In this document: in pieces, positions 1 to 11,194 of the stretch | How positions within the stretch are numbered: position 1 is the stretch's first letter | Layout: each line of letters starts with the position of its first letter | NCBI GenBank assembly: GCA_021396245.1 | Contig: WNYE01000069.1 | Span: forward strand, 124,001-188,000 | DNA length: 64,000 nucleotides | Direction of reading: 5' to 3' | Origin: Sporothrix humicola | Taxonomy: Eukaryota; Ascomycota; Sordariomycetes; Ophiostomatales; Ophiostomataceae | Program-made: the position numbers and the translations under genes | Notes under the pieces: generated by a model | Databases searched by the model: none | Seen by the model: only the letters and a program-made list of their open reading frames with translations | Told to the model about the DNA's origin: nothing

Positions 1-1
1 G

Positions 2-1063
2 TACCTGGCGTTCCTGATCCCGCTTATTCTGTACATTCCCCTGCCGGGTCTCCTGTGGTTCCTCCGCAAGCGCCTGATCCTGCACCCTCCTGGTGGCAGC
101 GACATGGTCAACGTTTTCCGTGTTCTAGGCATCTGCTTCCGCCGCGGTGGTATCAAGCGCATTGGCCGCCACGGCTTCTGGGACCTGGCCAAGCCTTCCA
201 ACATTGCCGCTGCTGGCCTGCACTACCCTGTCCGCTGGAACGACCAGTTCGTTGACGATGTCCGCCGTACCTTCCAGGCTACCGGTATCTTCTGCTTCTT
301 CCCGATCCAGTACCTTAACGACAACGGTATCGGCTCTGCCGCCTCGTTCCTGTCGACGATGCTGACGACCAACGGCGTGCCCAACGATGTTATTTCCAAC
401 TTCAACTCGCTGTCCATCATTGCGTGCGCGCCACTGCTCAACTACGGCCTGTACCCTCTGCTGCGCCGCGCTAACATCCACTACGGTCCCATTGCCCGCA
501 TCACCACTGGTCTGGCCATGTCGACTGTCGGTGGCATTGGCTACACCATCCTCAACTACTACGCCTACAAGCAGTCGCCTTGCGGCAACTTCGGTTCGTC
601 CGACTGCCAGATCGGCACCGGTGTCGCCCCCATTACCATTTGGTACATGGCCATCCCCTACGCTCTGGGTGGTATCTCTGAGCTATTCGTCAACGTGCCG
701 GCTTACGGTATCGCCTACTCGCGCGCTCCCATCAACATGCGTGGTCTCGTCTCGGCCCTGAACCTGTTCAACACTGCCATTGCCTACATCATTGGTCTGG
801 CTGCCTCGTCGATCATTGTCGACCCTCACCTGACCTGGGACTTCGGTGGCACTGCCATTGCTGGCGGTATCCTGACGGTTGTGTTCTACTTCCTGTTCCG
901 TCACATCGACAGCGAGGAGTACAAGCTGTCGCAGAACCGCGACTACGAGCTCAACCTGGAGGGCACGGACAAGGTTGTTGGCGTCAACGACTACAACAAG
1001 ACCAGCAACCTGCCCGCTCCCATCTCGGAGAACGAGGAGATCATGATGTCACCCAAGCAGTAA
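2..1063 (+). CDS. POT/PTR2-family proton-coupled peptide transporter, 3' part
   Basis: The reading frame is already open at base 2 and runs to TAA at 1061-1063, so the 5' end lies outside the window. The visible 353 residues are a run of hydrophobic helices ending in a hydrophilic cytoplasmic tail. The stretch around 660-800 (a P-Y-A-L-G-G-I-S-E-L-F motif, then NVPAYGIAYSRAP and a conserved MRGLVSAL segment) is the characteristic C-terminal half of fungal PTR2-type oligopeptide transporters of the major facilitator superfamily. By family, it would import di- and tripeptides with protons across the plasma membrane. No intron is visible in this part. The first in-frame Met at 104 is internal and not a start. 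The family call is firm; substrate range cannot be read from the sequence. Confidence 0.9.
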   Translation, partial: YLAFLIPLILYIPLPGLLWFLRKRLILHPPGGSDMVNVFRVLGICFRRGGIKRIGRHGFWDLAKPSNIAAAGLHYPVRWNDQFVDDVRRTFQATGIFCFFPIQYLNDNGIGSAASFLSTMLTTNGVPNDVISNFNSLSIIACAPLLNYGLYPLLRRANIHYGPIARITTGLAMSTVGGIGYTILNYYAYKQSPCGNFGSSDCQIGTGVAPITIWYMAIPYALGGISELFVNVPAYGIAYSRAPINMRGLVSALNLFNTAIAYIIGLAASSIIVDPHLTWDFGGTAIAGGILTVVFYFLFRHIDSEEYKLSQNRDYELNLEGTDKVVGVNDYNKTSNLPAPISENEEIMMSPKQ

Positions 1064-2243
1064 GCAAAGCAAAACATTCGCTTTGTTACGCACCCTGTTT
1101 GTGGAGTCGTTGCATCTTGATACCCTTGTCCCTTGTATACCAATGACCTCGTTGCAAATATACTACACTACATCGAGGTCAGAATGAGTTACTTCTGTTG
1201 TGCGCCGTCGTCTTTTGTGTTCTCACGATAGCGTTCAAGCGATTTTACGATTATTTTGGACTGAAATAACGAGTCATACAACCATAACCCAAATCATATA
1301 CCAAACACTACTTTCTATAGTTTATAATATTGAAAAAAAGAGATACCTTTTTGTGCGGCCTGTAGGCAATTGCACGTTTCAAGCAAGCATTTGTTCCACT
1401 TTGCAATGCATGTGATATGAAGTGCAATGTATGCTCTCGATTGTAAGGGATGTTAAAAATCGTGTCTGACAGTTGTCCTGAACCGGATGCACCGAGGTGT
1501 CGATGCCTCTCTCGTAATGCAGGCACTACACTATCCCTTATGTCCCTAACCAATTCAATGTTGTTGTGCCTCAATTGTGATACGATGCACAACAGAAAAT
1601 ACCCCCCGTCCCTTTCCATCGGATTCTCCTGCATCCGAGTGCCCAGCCGGGCGTTCCCTTATCTAGATGCCTTCTCCCTTGATCTTTATTTTCCTTCAAT
1701 CGTGTGGCCGACAGAGTGAAGCTTGTCCCTCGACCGAGCCAAAATTCGTTGGACGGGGGAAAAAAATTCAGTCAGCCACTAAGGCTAAGGTTCACCAGCG
1801 TTCAGCACCAACAGGCACCAAAAAAGGCACCAAACACCAATAGGCGACCGAACCAACACCGAACCAACACCGAGCCAACCCCGTCGACCACGCGGACAGC
1901 CGTTGTGTAATGGATGGTTTGTTGGCACGCAACGTCACGTCTGCTTTAATGGTGATCTAGATACAATCAAGATGCAATGAATCACTGTATTTCCCGTATT
2001 CTCCTATCTTAGAGAATAGCTTGTTGAGCTCACACTGTAGATTGATCCAACCACTTTTCTGTCTCTGTCTGTCCCATTACAACATAATTAACTAACACGG
2101 ACACCATCCACGCATTCCATCTCCCCGATGCAGGTACAGGCACAGGTACTCTTCTGTCCTCGATTCGTCCCTCCTTTTCGTGCTCTCTTCTCTGAATATG
2201 CCTCGTAATTTTGCCAGGTGTTTACTTGTTTGTCTCTTTGGCC
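1064..2243. other. Intergenic, convergent 3' flanks
   Basis: This lies between two genes that end towards each other. It contains A/T-rich 3' flanks and, at about 1790-1880, a short stretch rich in imperfect CACCAA/CAACACCGA repeats. No convincing gene, RNA or mobile element is visible. Confidence 0.6.
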
Positions 2244-3355
2244 CTACATGCCACCCATATTCATGGGCGGGCTCGGTGCAGGAGGATCCTTGATCGGCGG
2301 GTCGGGGACAGGGACTGTAGACGTCGTCGGCGCAGGAGCAGGCGGTGCAGGAGCCGGTGTTTCTTCGGGAGGCGACGAGGGGTCTGCCGGGGCTGTTTCT
2401 GAGGGAGCAGACGGCGCCGACGGCGCCAGCGACTCGGCCGGGCATGGCCGCCACTCGGGAATAAAGTGCAGGTTCAGGGCCTTGTCCATGCTGCCAACGC
2501 CGGTTGTGGCGTTGCCGTTGCCATAGTCAAAGCCGTCGCCCAGCTTACCGCTCGAAAACGTGCCCGTGGCCTCTTGGGCAGTGCCGTTGATAGACACAGT
2601 CGTGCGCACGGAAATGACGGGGAGGAGGCCGGTTTCGTTGACACAGGGGGACCAGACGACGGGGCTGGGCTTGAGAGTGACGGAGAATGTGCCGTTGTTG
2701 AGGGCTGATGCAGGGACCGTAACATTGGCGCGCTGTTTAAGTGTAAGTGTTAGTCAAGTCCAAAAAGAGAAAATAAAAGCAACGACGACAGCATTAAATT
2801 CAACAAAAAAGCGCAGTAAAAACGAAGTAGAAATAAAAGATATATATAAAAAAAAAGATCATTGATTTTACTTACCCCTGCCTCTGTCCGGCCAAAACGT
2901 GTGTTGACACGGACGCCGATAAAGGTCGTCGGGTCCAGCTCGGCGACGCCCGAGATGGTGACTTCGCCAATGTGCACCTGGTAGCCGACGGGAGCATTGC
3001 CGAGTGTAATGGCCTCCCGGCAGAACTTGGCCACGGAACCGCGCTTGACATGGTTGTCCTGGGCGCCGGGGCCGTTGGTATTGTTGCCCGTGCTGCCCTC
3101 GGGTGCTTCAATGGGAATGGCCGATCCATTGAGTATCAGGCCCCAGCCCGTGAAAGCAAAGACGGGCGTGCCGTTCTTGATCTGATGAACCATGCCGCCG
3201 TTGCCAATGGGACAGCCAGAGCCAGACTCGTGGAGATCAAGCACGGACGGGTTGATGGACACTGGCGGTGTGTCGGGACTGCCAGCGGCCTGGGGAAGAG
3301 CTTGAGCCGATCCCAGCACTACGGCCAGTCCGACAAGGCGAGAGAAGGTATGCAT
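2244..3355 (-). CDS. Secreted DUF4360-type protein with Pro-rich tail
   Basis: Two exons: 3355-2876 and 2732-2244. The intron 2875-2733 starts GTAAGT, has a CTAAC branch-like site and ends CAG, joining in phase 0 to give 322 residues. The start at 3355 is chosen because it opens a signal peptide (MHTFSRLVGLAVVLGSAQA). The frame is open upstream to 3733, but that extension is basic leader-like sequence. The mature part has the SGSGCP motif near the N-terminus, later a K-F-C-R-E segment and a W-S-P-C motif, fitting fungal DUF4360 secreted proteins of unknown function. The last ~70 residues are a Pro/Ala/Ser-rich low-complexity tail, probably disordered or wall-associated. Several N-x-S/T sites are present. 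The family assignment is from motif memory; function is unknown. Confidence 0.8.
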
Positions 3356-4612
3356 CGTGGCGGGAGAAGGGGCTGGTGTGTCCAATATCGAGCTTCGATG
3401 TCGAGGCTGGAGAAAGCTGAAAAGCAAGCCTCGACGTCGGATAACTGAAAAAAAAAATCCAGGGACGAGCTGATATAAAAGCAAATCAAAGATGAAAGGG
3501 TCAGGGATACAGGTTCCAAGTTCTAGGTTCCAGGAGCCTCTTTTCTTCACCTTTCCTTTTATTCTTCTCTTTACATTTCGTTCCCGCAAACTCTCAGGAA
3601 CAATCGCCCGTCGGGACCAGCTCGTCGTAATTGAACGCAATCTCCATTGATTAAGCCGCTGTCCGGATGTGCGTAAAGAGTGCAGAAGAAGGGACAAAAA
3701 AGGCACAGAAAAGACACGAGAGGGTCTGGCCATGCCAAGGCCCCTCTCTGCTGTCGTCTTTTTCCCTTTCCCTTTCGTTCTTCCCGACTTTTATCCTCGC
3801 GATGGACGCAATCTTGGTACGGACTCGTCACTGTTTGTTTAAATGTATAGCCTATCTACCAGGCTTTTCTCGAGTGGCCCATAAAAGAAACATTTATCTC
3901 AATGTTTGATTTGTGTCTACCCATTCCCAAGACCTCGGGTGGCAGATCTTCCAGGACACGTTTCTTAGCGAGAAGCGGACGAGGAAAAGCTTAAATTGCC
4001 TAAAGTCGGTGGCCAGATTCTTTTTTCCATTATTCGGACAGCCTGTATTGTTTGTGAAAGATGCTCGTGTTCGAATAATCAATTGATATTTCAATGCCTG
4101 CGAACTTGAAAGGAAAAAAAATTAAATTTATCTGGCGTCAAGATCAATAGTCTTTGAGTAATGTTATTTATTTTTTAAGAAAAAAAAAACCTCATAAGCA
4201 AATGACTAAAATGAACACGAGAATGGAGAAGAAATTAAATATCGAAATAATTGTGATGATATTTAAACAGAAAGAAAGAAAGGAACTAAATGCATTTTAG
4301 TAAAAATACCTGATCAATTGATCTTAGACTACAAGATGACCAACTTGCAAATCGACAACGGGCCAAGGCGGAGTGCGGGTGGCCAAGCCGACTATTGAAG
4401 ATACAAGTCCGTGACAATGTCCGTGAAGTACGCGGCCCTGTTGACGTCACCGTCGGGCTGCTTTTCTCTCGTTTCCTTGTTTACATGTTTTTTTGCTTCT
4501 TTTATTTTTTTATTTATGTTCTCTTGGCAATAGTCTCGCACACGTTGTTCTGGATGCGATCCCCAATAGCGTAGGAAGGAGCATGGGTTCCTGAGGCTCA
4601 CACAGCGGTCAG
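3356..4612. other. Intergenic, AT-rich in 4,090-4,320
   Basis: This is the promoter side of the secreted protein gene; its leader at 3,360-3,800 is pyrimidine-rich on the minus strand. It is followed by a markedly AT-rich stretch with poly-A runs at about 4,090-4,320. I see no gene here. Confidence 0.55.
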
Positions 4613-5362
4613 ATGCGGCCTGAAATCGCGCCGATCAACAGGGCTGCATGTACAACACATGATTCACGAAATGACTTTGCCTTTTGCAGTGACACTGACA
4701 CTGACACTGACACTGACACCCACAAAATGCGTCCCAATCTGATTGCCGTGTACCGGGTCTTGCCGACCGAGCTGTTCCGTGTCAACAACGGACCTATCGT
4801 CCGGCTTCGGGACTTTGCAAATGTCCAAACCAAACCCGGCCAGCGGGCCATCTACGACATTGCCAGCATTGACGGTGTTGTCTTTCCAAAAGCACTCGAT
4901 GCAGAAAAGTACAGAGGTAAGATTCAGAAGGATTTTAGATAATCAACTCAATATACGGAATGCTGAATGAAGCAATTGACGATTGGCAGCTCCAAATGGC
5001 GCATCGATGAGACCCAACTCGCCATATTAACAACAGCTTGTCCGCAGTATCTTCCACGGAAACAACCGAGTTGTGTATTCTCTTCCAGCCGGGACCAAGT
5101 TACCTGAAGATCTCGTCATGGTCCACGAACGGACGGACCATTACTCTTTGCAGCCAGCCAAAAAGATGCTTCTTGAAGGTGAATGATGTTCTGAGGGTGT
5201 ATTCAATGAGAATAAAGGAAAATCAGAATCTAACAAAAGACAGAGCTCAACTCAAAGATCACATCATTCTTATCAACAGCGGGTCGTCTGTACACGCGCG
5301 AAGAATGGATCAAGGCTTATCCAAGAGCCACAGAGTATCTGAACAATAGTAAATCAAAATAG
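4613..5362 (+). pseudogene. Tse2-like ADP-ribosyltransferase-fold gene with an in-frame stop
   Basis: Three exons can be followed in one frame: from ATG 4613 (or more likely 4727) to 4916, 4990-5178 and 5244-5362. Introns 4917-4989 and 5179-5243 have GTAAG/GTGAAT donors and CAG acceptors. The protein matches my memory of fungal proteins carrying the Tse2 ADP-ribosyltransferase-toxin domain: an R-V-L-P-x-E-L-F-R start, VDGVV-like segment, PNGASMRPN motif, VHERTDHYSLQPA motif and a C-terminal ...EEWIKAYPRATE segment. Exon 2 contains TAA at 5028-5030 in the middle of the conserved domain, and the same frame continues with conserved residues on both sides of it. No alternative acceptor that removes the stop keeps frame. 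As it stands the product would be truncated to roughly 75-115 residues. The role of intact fungal homologues is uncertain; the bacterial namesake is a type VI effector. Confidence 0.7.
4690..4718 (+). repeat. Hexanucleotide microsatellite (GACACT)n
   Basis: About five tandem copies of a GACACT unit lie immediately 5' of the better ATG (4727) of the Tse2-like gene. If translation began at 4613 they would encode a Thr-Asp run, which is unusual for the family and argues for the 4727 start. Confidence 0.85.
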
Positions 5363-6641
5363 AAGTAGCTCGAGGGTAGCATCAGCTGTAAACATAGATA
5401 TCTAAAGGCGTCTTGGAGATGCATTGGCTGAATCATTATGTCATTCCTGCACAAAACCTCAAGTAAAAACATCAAATGAAAAGACAATTTGATTTTGGCC
5501 ATGGATATGGCAAACTCTCTCACCAAATCAGGCAGGAATCACGGGCAGCCGTATTCCGTTCTGCCGCATTTAGCAGCCCGCGCCGCGCACCAACACGGAA
5601 CAATACAGCCCTCTCCAATAGAAGAGCTCAATGTTTCCCCATATGGGGCGTGTAAATGACGGTTAATTTATTTTCGAGGGCGCGTGGACGCGCAGTGCCG
5701 CCATATTTACATGTCCAAGGAGATGCGCAGAATAAGAGAGTCCAAGAGGGAATATGAGAGAAACCCTGTACATGGTCACGCCTATGACCGTTTATGGCAT
5801 TTTATGACATTTTATGGCCTCTGATGACCGCAGTTCGTGGTAGATTGGCACACAACTCCACATTTTGGCCGACAAAGCTGGGGCATGTTCGCCACGACAG
5901 GATTTGCAGTGCATGAGACCGAGCATGTGGCTGGTCTTGGCTTTAGAACTGAACGACGACAAACCCGGAAAGCAGGAGATGTGCATCATTTTACATCTCT
6001 ACGTTCACGAGCCACGCATTCATTCCATGCCTGTTGGATATTCATGCCTCTATTTCTGTTCTGAAATTGCCTCGTAGTTTATCTGAATCTGTCGACCTTG
6101 ATATTCTGTGCCTCTTCCTAATACCGCATTCACAACAAACAACATGCTTTCGGAGGCACACATCCCACATATCACATCCCACCACATCCTCATCATTATT
6201 TTCATCCCCCTTCCCATTTTCGATCCCTCCCTACCCCACAAGAGCCGCGCCGGATAACCGAGCTGGGACCAACGACGACTGAAAAACGAGCGCAACCACA
6301 CACATCGCGCACAAGAGTGACTGCAAAATAAAGTGCATCCCTCCTATTGCTGGTTTTGTGTTGACAAGGGAGTGGATTGTATATTGGGTGAGGGCATTTT
6401 CTCGTAATGAACAGGGAGGGCATGTCAATCTACAGTCATGCAGTCACTTGACACTGATAGAGGATGGCCAACGCTAATATAAACCGACTGACTCGCACTC
6501 ATCTGTTGGGTCGATCTTCAGTCTTGCCAAGTCCATAGTTCTTTCGAGAACCTTTCTTTGATTGCTATTTTGATTTTCTCGTGGTCCCATCTCATACTTT
6601 TAAGCTTCAGTCTCCTTCACCCCTACTTTACACATTTCACG
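5363..6641. other. Intergenic; promoter of the AA9 gene
   Basis: The region holds a purine/pyrimidine-mixed spacer and the promoter of the downstream secreted enzyme. Two near-identical TTTATGGCATTTTATG-like stretches occur at about 5,790-5,820. No gene is evident. Confidence 0.55.
6478..6483 (+). promoter_or_regulatory. TATA box of the AA9 LPMO gene
   Basis: TATAAA lies 159 nt upstream of the ATG at 6642 and is followed by a CT-rich leader, as expected for a strongly expressed secreted-enzyme gene. Confidence 0.5.
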
Positions 6642-7826
6642 ATGAAGTCTGCACTCCGGACGGCCGTCTTCGGCCTTGCAGCTCGGCAAGTCGCTGCCCA
6701 CGCCATCTTCCAGGATCTTTGGGTTGGCGGAACCGATATGATAAGTCTTCTCGCTCTTCAATATTCAAAAGCAAGCCCACTCTAACACAGACCACGGCTC
6801 CCAATGTGCCCGCATGCCTGTTTCCAACACGCCCGTCACAAATGTCATGTCAAACGACATCCGCTGCAACGCGGGTACGTCGCCCGTCTCCAAAAAGTGC
6901 GCCGTCACGCCCGGAACAACTGTCACTGTTGAAATGCACCAGCAGCCCAACGACCGCTCCTGCGGCAGCCAGGCCATCGGCGGCGCCCACTATGGTCCCG
7001 TCACTGTCTACCTGTCCAAGGTGCCCGACTCGAGCACGGCCGACGGCTCCTCGGACTGGTTCAAGGTCTTTGAAGACGGCTGGTCGGCGGGGAGTGGTGG
7101 AAGTGGCGACGACGACAACTGGGGCACCAAGGATCTAAACACCTGCTGCGGCAAGATGGATGTTCCCATCCCGGCCACGCTGGCCCCGGGCGACTATCTG
7201 CTGCGTGCCGAGGCTCTGGCACTGCACACGGCCGGTTCTCCGAGCGGCGCGCAGTTTTACATGACCTGCTACCAGCTGCAAGTTGGCTCGGCCGGCACCG
7301 GCGCGGCACCCTCGGCCGCCAACCTGAGCTCGGTGCACGCCTTTGAGGCAGCCTACGACACCGTCAAGTTCCCCGGCGCGTACAAGTCGACAGACCCTGG
7401 AATCCTCATTAACATCCACCAAAAGCTGGCCTCGTCCTATGTTGTGCCCGGTCCGGCCGTCGTTTCGGGTGGCACAACCCGCGTTGCCGGCTCGGCATGC
7501 ACCGGCTGTGAGTCGACATGTAAGGCCGGCTCTGGCCCCTCGGGCACCGCGATTGCTGTTGCAGCTCCGGAATCCACGTCGTCGCCTGACAGCAGCTCGG
7601 GAAGTTCGGGAAGTTCGGGGACTTCAGGGACTGCGGGCTGTGCCGTGGCCCGCTTCGGCCAGTGTGGCGGCAACGGCTACACAGGTTGTTCGACATGTGC
7701 GGTAAGTAATAAACACCCTGTACAACTCAAAAAAAATTTATAGACTTGATCTAACTCTACCTTTTTATTTAGTCCGGTCTTTCGTGCAAGGCTGTGTCGC
7801 CGCCGTATTATTCGCAGTGCGCATAA
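6642..7826 (+). CDS. AA9 lytic polysaccharide monooxygenase with C-terminal CBM1
   Basis: Three exons, 6642-6744, 6791-7701 and 7773-7826, give 355 residues. The 46-nt first intron (GTCTTC...CTAACACAG) and second intron (GTAAGT...TTTAG) both keep frame. A 19-residue signal peptide is followed by His20, the N-terminal histidine of the copper brace (HAIFQ). Further AA9 hallmarks are the EMHQQPxDRSC segment, GGAHYGPV, WFKVFEDGW, LNTCCGKM, the second brace region ALHTAG, and QFYMTCYQ with the axial Tyr. After a Ser/Gly/Thr linker of roughly 40 residues, the C-terminus is a fungal cellulose-binding CBM1 (FGQCGG...GCSTCASG..C....YYSQC). It should act outside the cell, oxidatively cleaving cellulose or related glucans with copper and a reductant. 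The last CBM1 cysteines are encoded by the small third exon. The assignment is secure; regioselectivity cannot be told. Confidence 0.95.
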
Positions 7827-8172
7827 AGTGGGGGACATTTGTCACATCGCAGACTAACAAGGCTCTCATTTGTATGATCTAGTAGCACCAGCGTCCGTTT
7901 TCCATACATTTATGATTTTTCTCATGGATAAATTGAATTGAATGAATAAATTGTTGACCTGTCGTCTGATGTTGAATTGATCTGATCACGTGGGCCACTG
8001 CCGCGATGCGGGCCGGCTCTCGCTCCCCACCGGATCTACCTTCTGTTTTCGGCCGTGACTAACTTTGTAGTGCCTAACAGGAAGGAGCTACCCTGACGTT
8101 CCTTATCATCATAACATTGCCAAACAACATTCAACCTTGAAGCTTTCCATCGTTTTTGTTGTCTCTTTTCCC
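7827..8172. other. Short intergenic region
   Basis: It contains the 3' flank of the AA9 gene and the promoter of the NIF3-like gene. A CACGTG palindrome (possible bHLH site) is present near 7,987. Nothing else is supported. Confidence 0.5.
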
Positions 8173-8671
8173 ATGTTTGCTCGCCTCCGTGTCAACACAA
8201 TTTACGTCCGCCGCCTTGCTCTTTCCCGGCTCTACTTCAACCCCTACTCCACCGCAGCCATGGCCTCCCCCACCCCCACCAAGTACCAGCTCTCCTTCTT
8301 CGTCCCGCACGCCAACCTTGAGGCCTGCAAAACTGCCATCTTCGCCGCCGGTGCCGGCCGCTACCCGGGCGCCGGCAACTACACCGAGGTCTGCTACACG
8401 GTTCTCAATGGCGGCATCGGCCAGTTCCGCCCGGGCGGCAGCGCAAACCCGCACATCGGCACTCCGGGCGAGCTCGAGACGGTCGAGGAGGCGCGCGTAG
8501 AGACGCTGTGTGTCGGCGAAGACGTCGCACGAGCGGCCGTTGCTGCTTTGAAGAAGTGAGTACCAGCCAGCCTTTGGTCTTCCATCGCTTCTTCCTCTTC
8601 CGTGCTGACTTTACAGGGCCCACCCATACGAAGAAGTTGCATACTCTGTGATCAAACTGGAAGATTTCTAA
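8173..8671 (+). CDS. Small NIF3-like protein, possible dual-targeted forms
   Basis: Exons 8173-8555 and 8617-8671 are joined across a 61-nt GTGAGT...CAG intron. The protein has the compact alpha/beta fold signature of the YqfO/NIF3 insert-like family: a YQLSFFVP start, AIFAAGAGRYPGAGNY, GIGQFRPGGSANPHIG, LETVEEARVETLC and the closing HPYEEVAY...LEDF. Function is unknown; family members are often called NGG1-interacting factor 3-like. Two starts are possible. ATG 8260 (Kozak gccATGg) gives a 116-residue core protein. ATG 8173 adds 29 residues with several Arg and no Asp/Glu, a good mitochondrial presequence, but in a weak context (cccATGt). An even earlier in-frame ATG is at 8137. I annotate from 8173 to include the leader. 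Confidence 0.8.
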
Positions 8672-8892
8672 TGTATAGAGGAGAAATATTCATATCATAA
8701 TTCATCATTTTCTGGAGTTGAATCTCATTATCTAGGGCCGTTTCTCTGTCCCGCAGGTATGTCTAACTTATGCCTGTTAAAGCTCTATGTCTATCGTCGT
8801 GTCGTTCCTCCATTCTGTATTTCTGTTGAAAGAAGGGTCTTTCTGGGTATTAAGTTTTCTTGGTTATTATCTCCTTTCCTTGTCATCAGTCC

Positions 8893-10593
8893 TTACTTCG
8901 CCGCCGACGTGTTGGCCATGGCAAAGTCTTCGCCGTCCTCGAGAATCGTCAACGCGCCACCAATCAGGTGGAAACTGCCCGTAATCAACACCTGCACATC
9001 GACGTTGCCGCCCTCAATCTGTCGCACATAATCGACGGCATCCTCGATTGTCGGCATCGTCGTCACCGTCTCCGTCGACGGGCTGATCTTGCGCCACTCT
9101 TCTGCCAGCTCCTGCTGCAGCGACAAACTCTTGAGCTCCGCGGGATCGATATTGTTGTTGACAAAGTCCACCTTCCACGAGTTGTTCTTGTACGTCACAT
9201 TCGTGCAAAAGATGGCGTGTCCAAACTTTTGGTCGGCCAGCGTCTTGTGCACAACATGCAGCAGCTCGATCGAGTCGCGTGTCGACTGCTGGTTGAAAAT
9301 GAGGACGTTGGTTGTCGGTGTTGTCGTCGTCTCTGCCGATATCGTGCGTCCAAACCACTGGCACGCCACCTCCAGGCTCTGCTGGTTGTGTGCTCCGTCG
9401 AGATACCACCGCTGGCGGCCTGTGACCTTGGTTTCGCACCGTCCACGCCACACGACCTGCTCCAGGCCGTCGACAAACTTGGCTGGCAATGGTCCTCCCT
9501 TCAGCACGCCTGCCACGTCATCATTGTCTCCCTCAAGGCCCAGACGGCCAAGTACTGTTGCTGCCAGGGATATCGCCACTGCTGCATTCTTGCGCTGGAA
9601 GTCCTCGGCCGGTGTCAGCTTCACGCTTGCCAGCTGCTTGCTGTACGTCTCCGGCTCCAGCACACGCAGACCAGGCGCCGCCACTTTGCGCTCTGCCGCT
9701 CTCTCTTGCAAGACAGTCATGGCCAGAGGGTCTTGTGGGATCGTAAAGGCCGGGCTACTCTCCTTCAGAATGCCCGCCTTGTGCCATGCAATCTTGTCGA
9801 TTGTCGCACCCAGCGTCTCCACGTGGTCAATGCCCAGCGTGGTGATGGCCGTTGCCGCCGGCTGCACAAAGACATTTGTTGCGTCCAGCTCGCCGCCCAC
9901 GCCCACTTCATAGATCGCCGCATCGACGCCCTCCCTCAGGAAAATGTGGTACGACAGCAGTGTCAGAAACCGAAAGTATGACGGCTTGACTGCCGGGTCG
10001 GCACCACTGGCCGTTGCGCCCGCCTCAAACGCCTTCCACACTTCGAAAAAATAGCGTGTAAAGAGTGCCTCCGAAATGGGCTCCGAGTTGATGCGGATGC
10101 GTTCGCGGACGGCCACCAAATGCGGTGACGTGTACAGGCCAATCTTGTGCAGTCTGTTCGACGCATCGCCCACCGGCGTCCGGTACCGCTCGAGGATCGA
10201 GTTGGTAAACGCGCACGTCGTGCCCTTGCCTTTTGTGCCGGCAACATGCACCACATTCAGCTGATCCAGATCCTGTGGAGCATGGCCAATGTATCCCAGC
10301 CATGCCTTCATCTGGTTGATCGGGTCGACCGTGTCCAGCGTGATGCCGGCCTTGCGCCGCGCCTCGAGTACCTTGTACCCTGTCTGCGTCGAGTTGAGTA
10401 GAGAAATGGCGTCGGCATACGTCGGCTCAGCCGTCGAGGCAGCCAGCGATTGTTGTGCGGCCATGGCAGACAATGAGCGGAAGAGGAGAGAGGGAGTAGC
10501 GAGTGACAACGACAAGGGCAACAGTGACGACGATCGTGGTGAGGTGAGACGGCGGCGGCAGCAGTAAAGAGCCCCAAGAACAGCTCCGTTCAT
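8893..10593 (-). CDS. MET7: Folylpolyglutamate synthase (Mur-ligase family)
   Basis: This is an uninterrupted frame. From ATG 10464 the product is 523 residues; from ATG 10593 it is 566. The Mur-ligase/FPGS signature is clear: the P-loop VAGTKGKGTTCAF, the SPHLVAVRERIRIN segment, the EVGVGGELDATN motif, GIDHVETLG, and RWYLDGAHN near the C-terminal domain. The enzyme adds glutamates to folates with ATP, retaining them in cytosol and mitochondria. ATG 10464 has a strong context (GCCATGG). The 43 residues between 10593 and 10464 are Arg/Ser/Leu-rich with no acidic residue, i.e. a mitochondrial leader, so two isoforms from one mRNA are likely, as known for fungal and animal FPGS. The frame stays open back to 10863, but that part does not look like protein. 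Antisense open frames over this gene are shadows of its codon bias. Confidence 0.93.
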   Translation of the reverse strand: MNGAVLGALYCCRRRLTSPRSSSLLPLSLSLATPSLLFRSLSAMAAQQSLAASTAEPTYADAISLLNSTQTGYKVLEARRKAGITLDTVDPINQMKAWLGYIGHAPQDLDQLNVVHVAGTKGKGTTCAFTNSILERYRTPVGDASNRLHKIGLYTSPHLVAVRERIRINSEPISEALFTRYFFEVWKAFEAGATASGADPAVKPSYFRFLTLLSYHIFLREGVDAAIYEVGVGGELDATNVFVQPAATAITTLGIDHVETLGATIDKIAWHKAGILKESSPAFTIPQDPLAMTVLQERAAERKVAAPGLRVLEPETYSKQLASVKLTPAEDFQRKNAAVAISLAATVLGRLGLEGDNDDVAGVLKGGPLPAKFVDGLEQVVWRGRCETKVTGRQRWYLDGAHNQQSLEVACQWFGRTISAETTTTPTTNVLIFNQQSTRDSIELLHVVHKTLADQKFGHAIFCTNVTYKNNSWKVDFVNNNIDPAELKSLSLQQELAEEWRKISPSTETVTTMPTIEDAVDYVRQIEGGNVDVQVLITGSFHLIGGALTILEDGEDFAMANTSAAK

Positions 10594-11194
10594 TCCTTGC
10601 TGGGTGATATGACGTGAAATTGAACGAAATGGTAGTTGTAGAATAAAATCCCGCGTGCGCAAATCTGCATGCGGCTGTGCGTGCCTAGTGTCTGTCGTCC
10701 TGTGCTGTGCCGTCCAAATGCGAGGGGTCGGCGGGCCGATGACGCAGGTCCAGACAAAGCCGAGTGTCTTATCGATTGGTGTGATTCTGAATTTTTTGGT
10801 GAGGTTTTTGGTGAGAAATTTAGTGAGTGGAGTTTGCGTGAGAATAGCCCCGCCTAATTGCATGTCGGGGTCTTCTGAAAGGTGTCACTGAAAAGGCCAG
10901 ATCCTTTTTCTCTCACGTTTCCTTATTTTATGAAGAAGTTCGTCTTAAGATCTGACTGTCAGATTGTCATTCATAAATTGTCCCAGGTCCTCGGCACTTG
11001 CGGTGTGTGCACGGTGACTGAACCGGGGTTGAACGTGACAGGGTTGCATTCAGGTTCAGACATCACAATAAGACAAAACAATACGTCACACGCAGCCTTG
11101 TCATCTTTACTTTGACCCGTTCTATTTTATTCATAAAAATCGTACTATCTTTTAAGCTTATCCAATCGGTTCCTATCGTGACACTTTTTCTCCT
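10594..11194. other. Intergenic between FPGS promoter and AKR 3' end
   Basis: It contains the FPGS promoter/leader and the 3' flank of the aldo-keto reductase gene. I see no gene or repeat. Confidence 0.5.

Noticed and set aside
9089..9981. Long plus-strand open frames over FPGS
   Set aside because: They are antisense shadows of the GC-rich codon usage of the minus-strand FPGS gene and lack domains.
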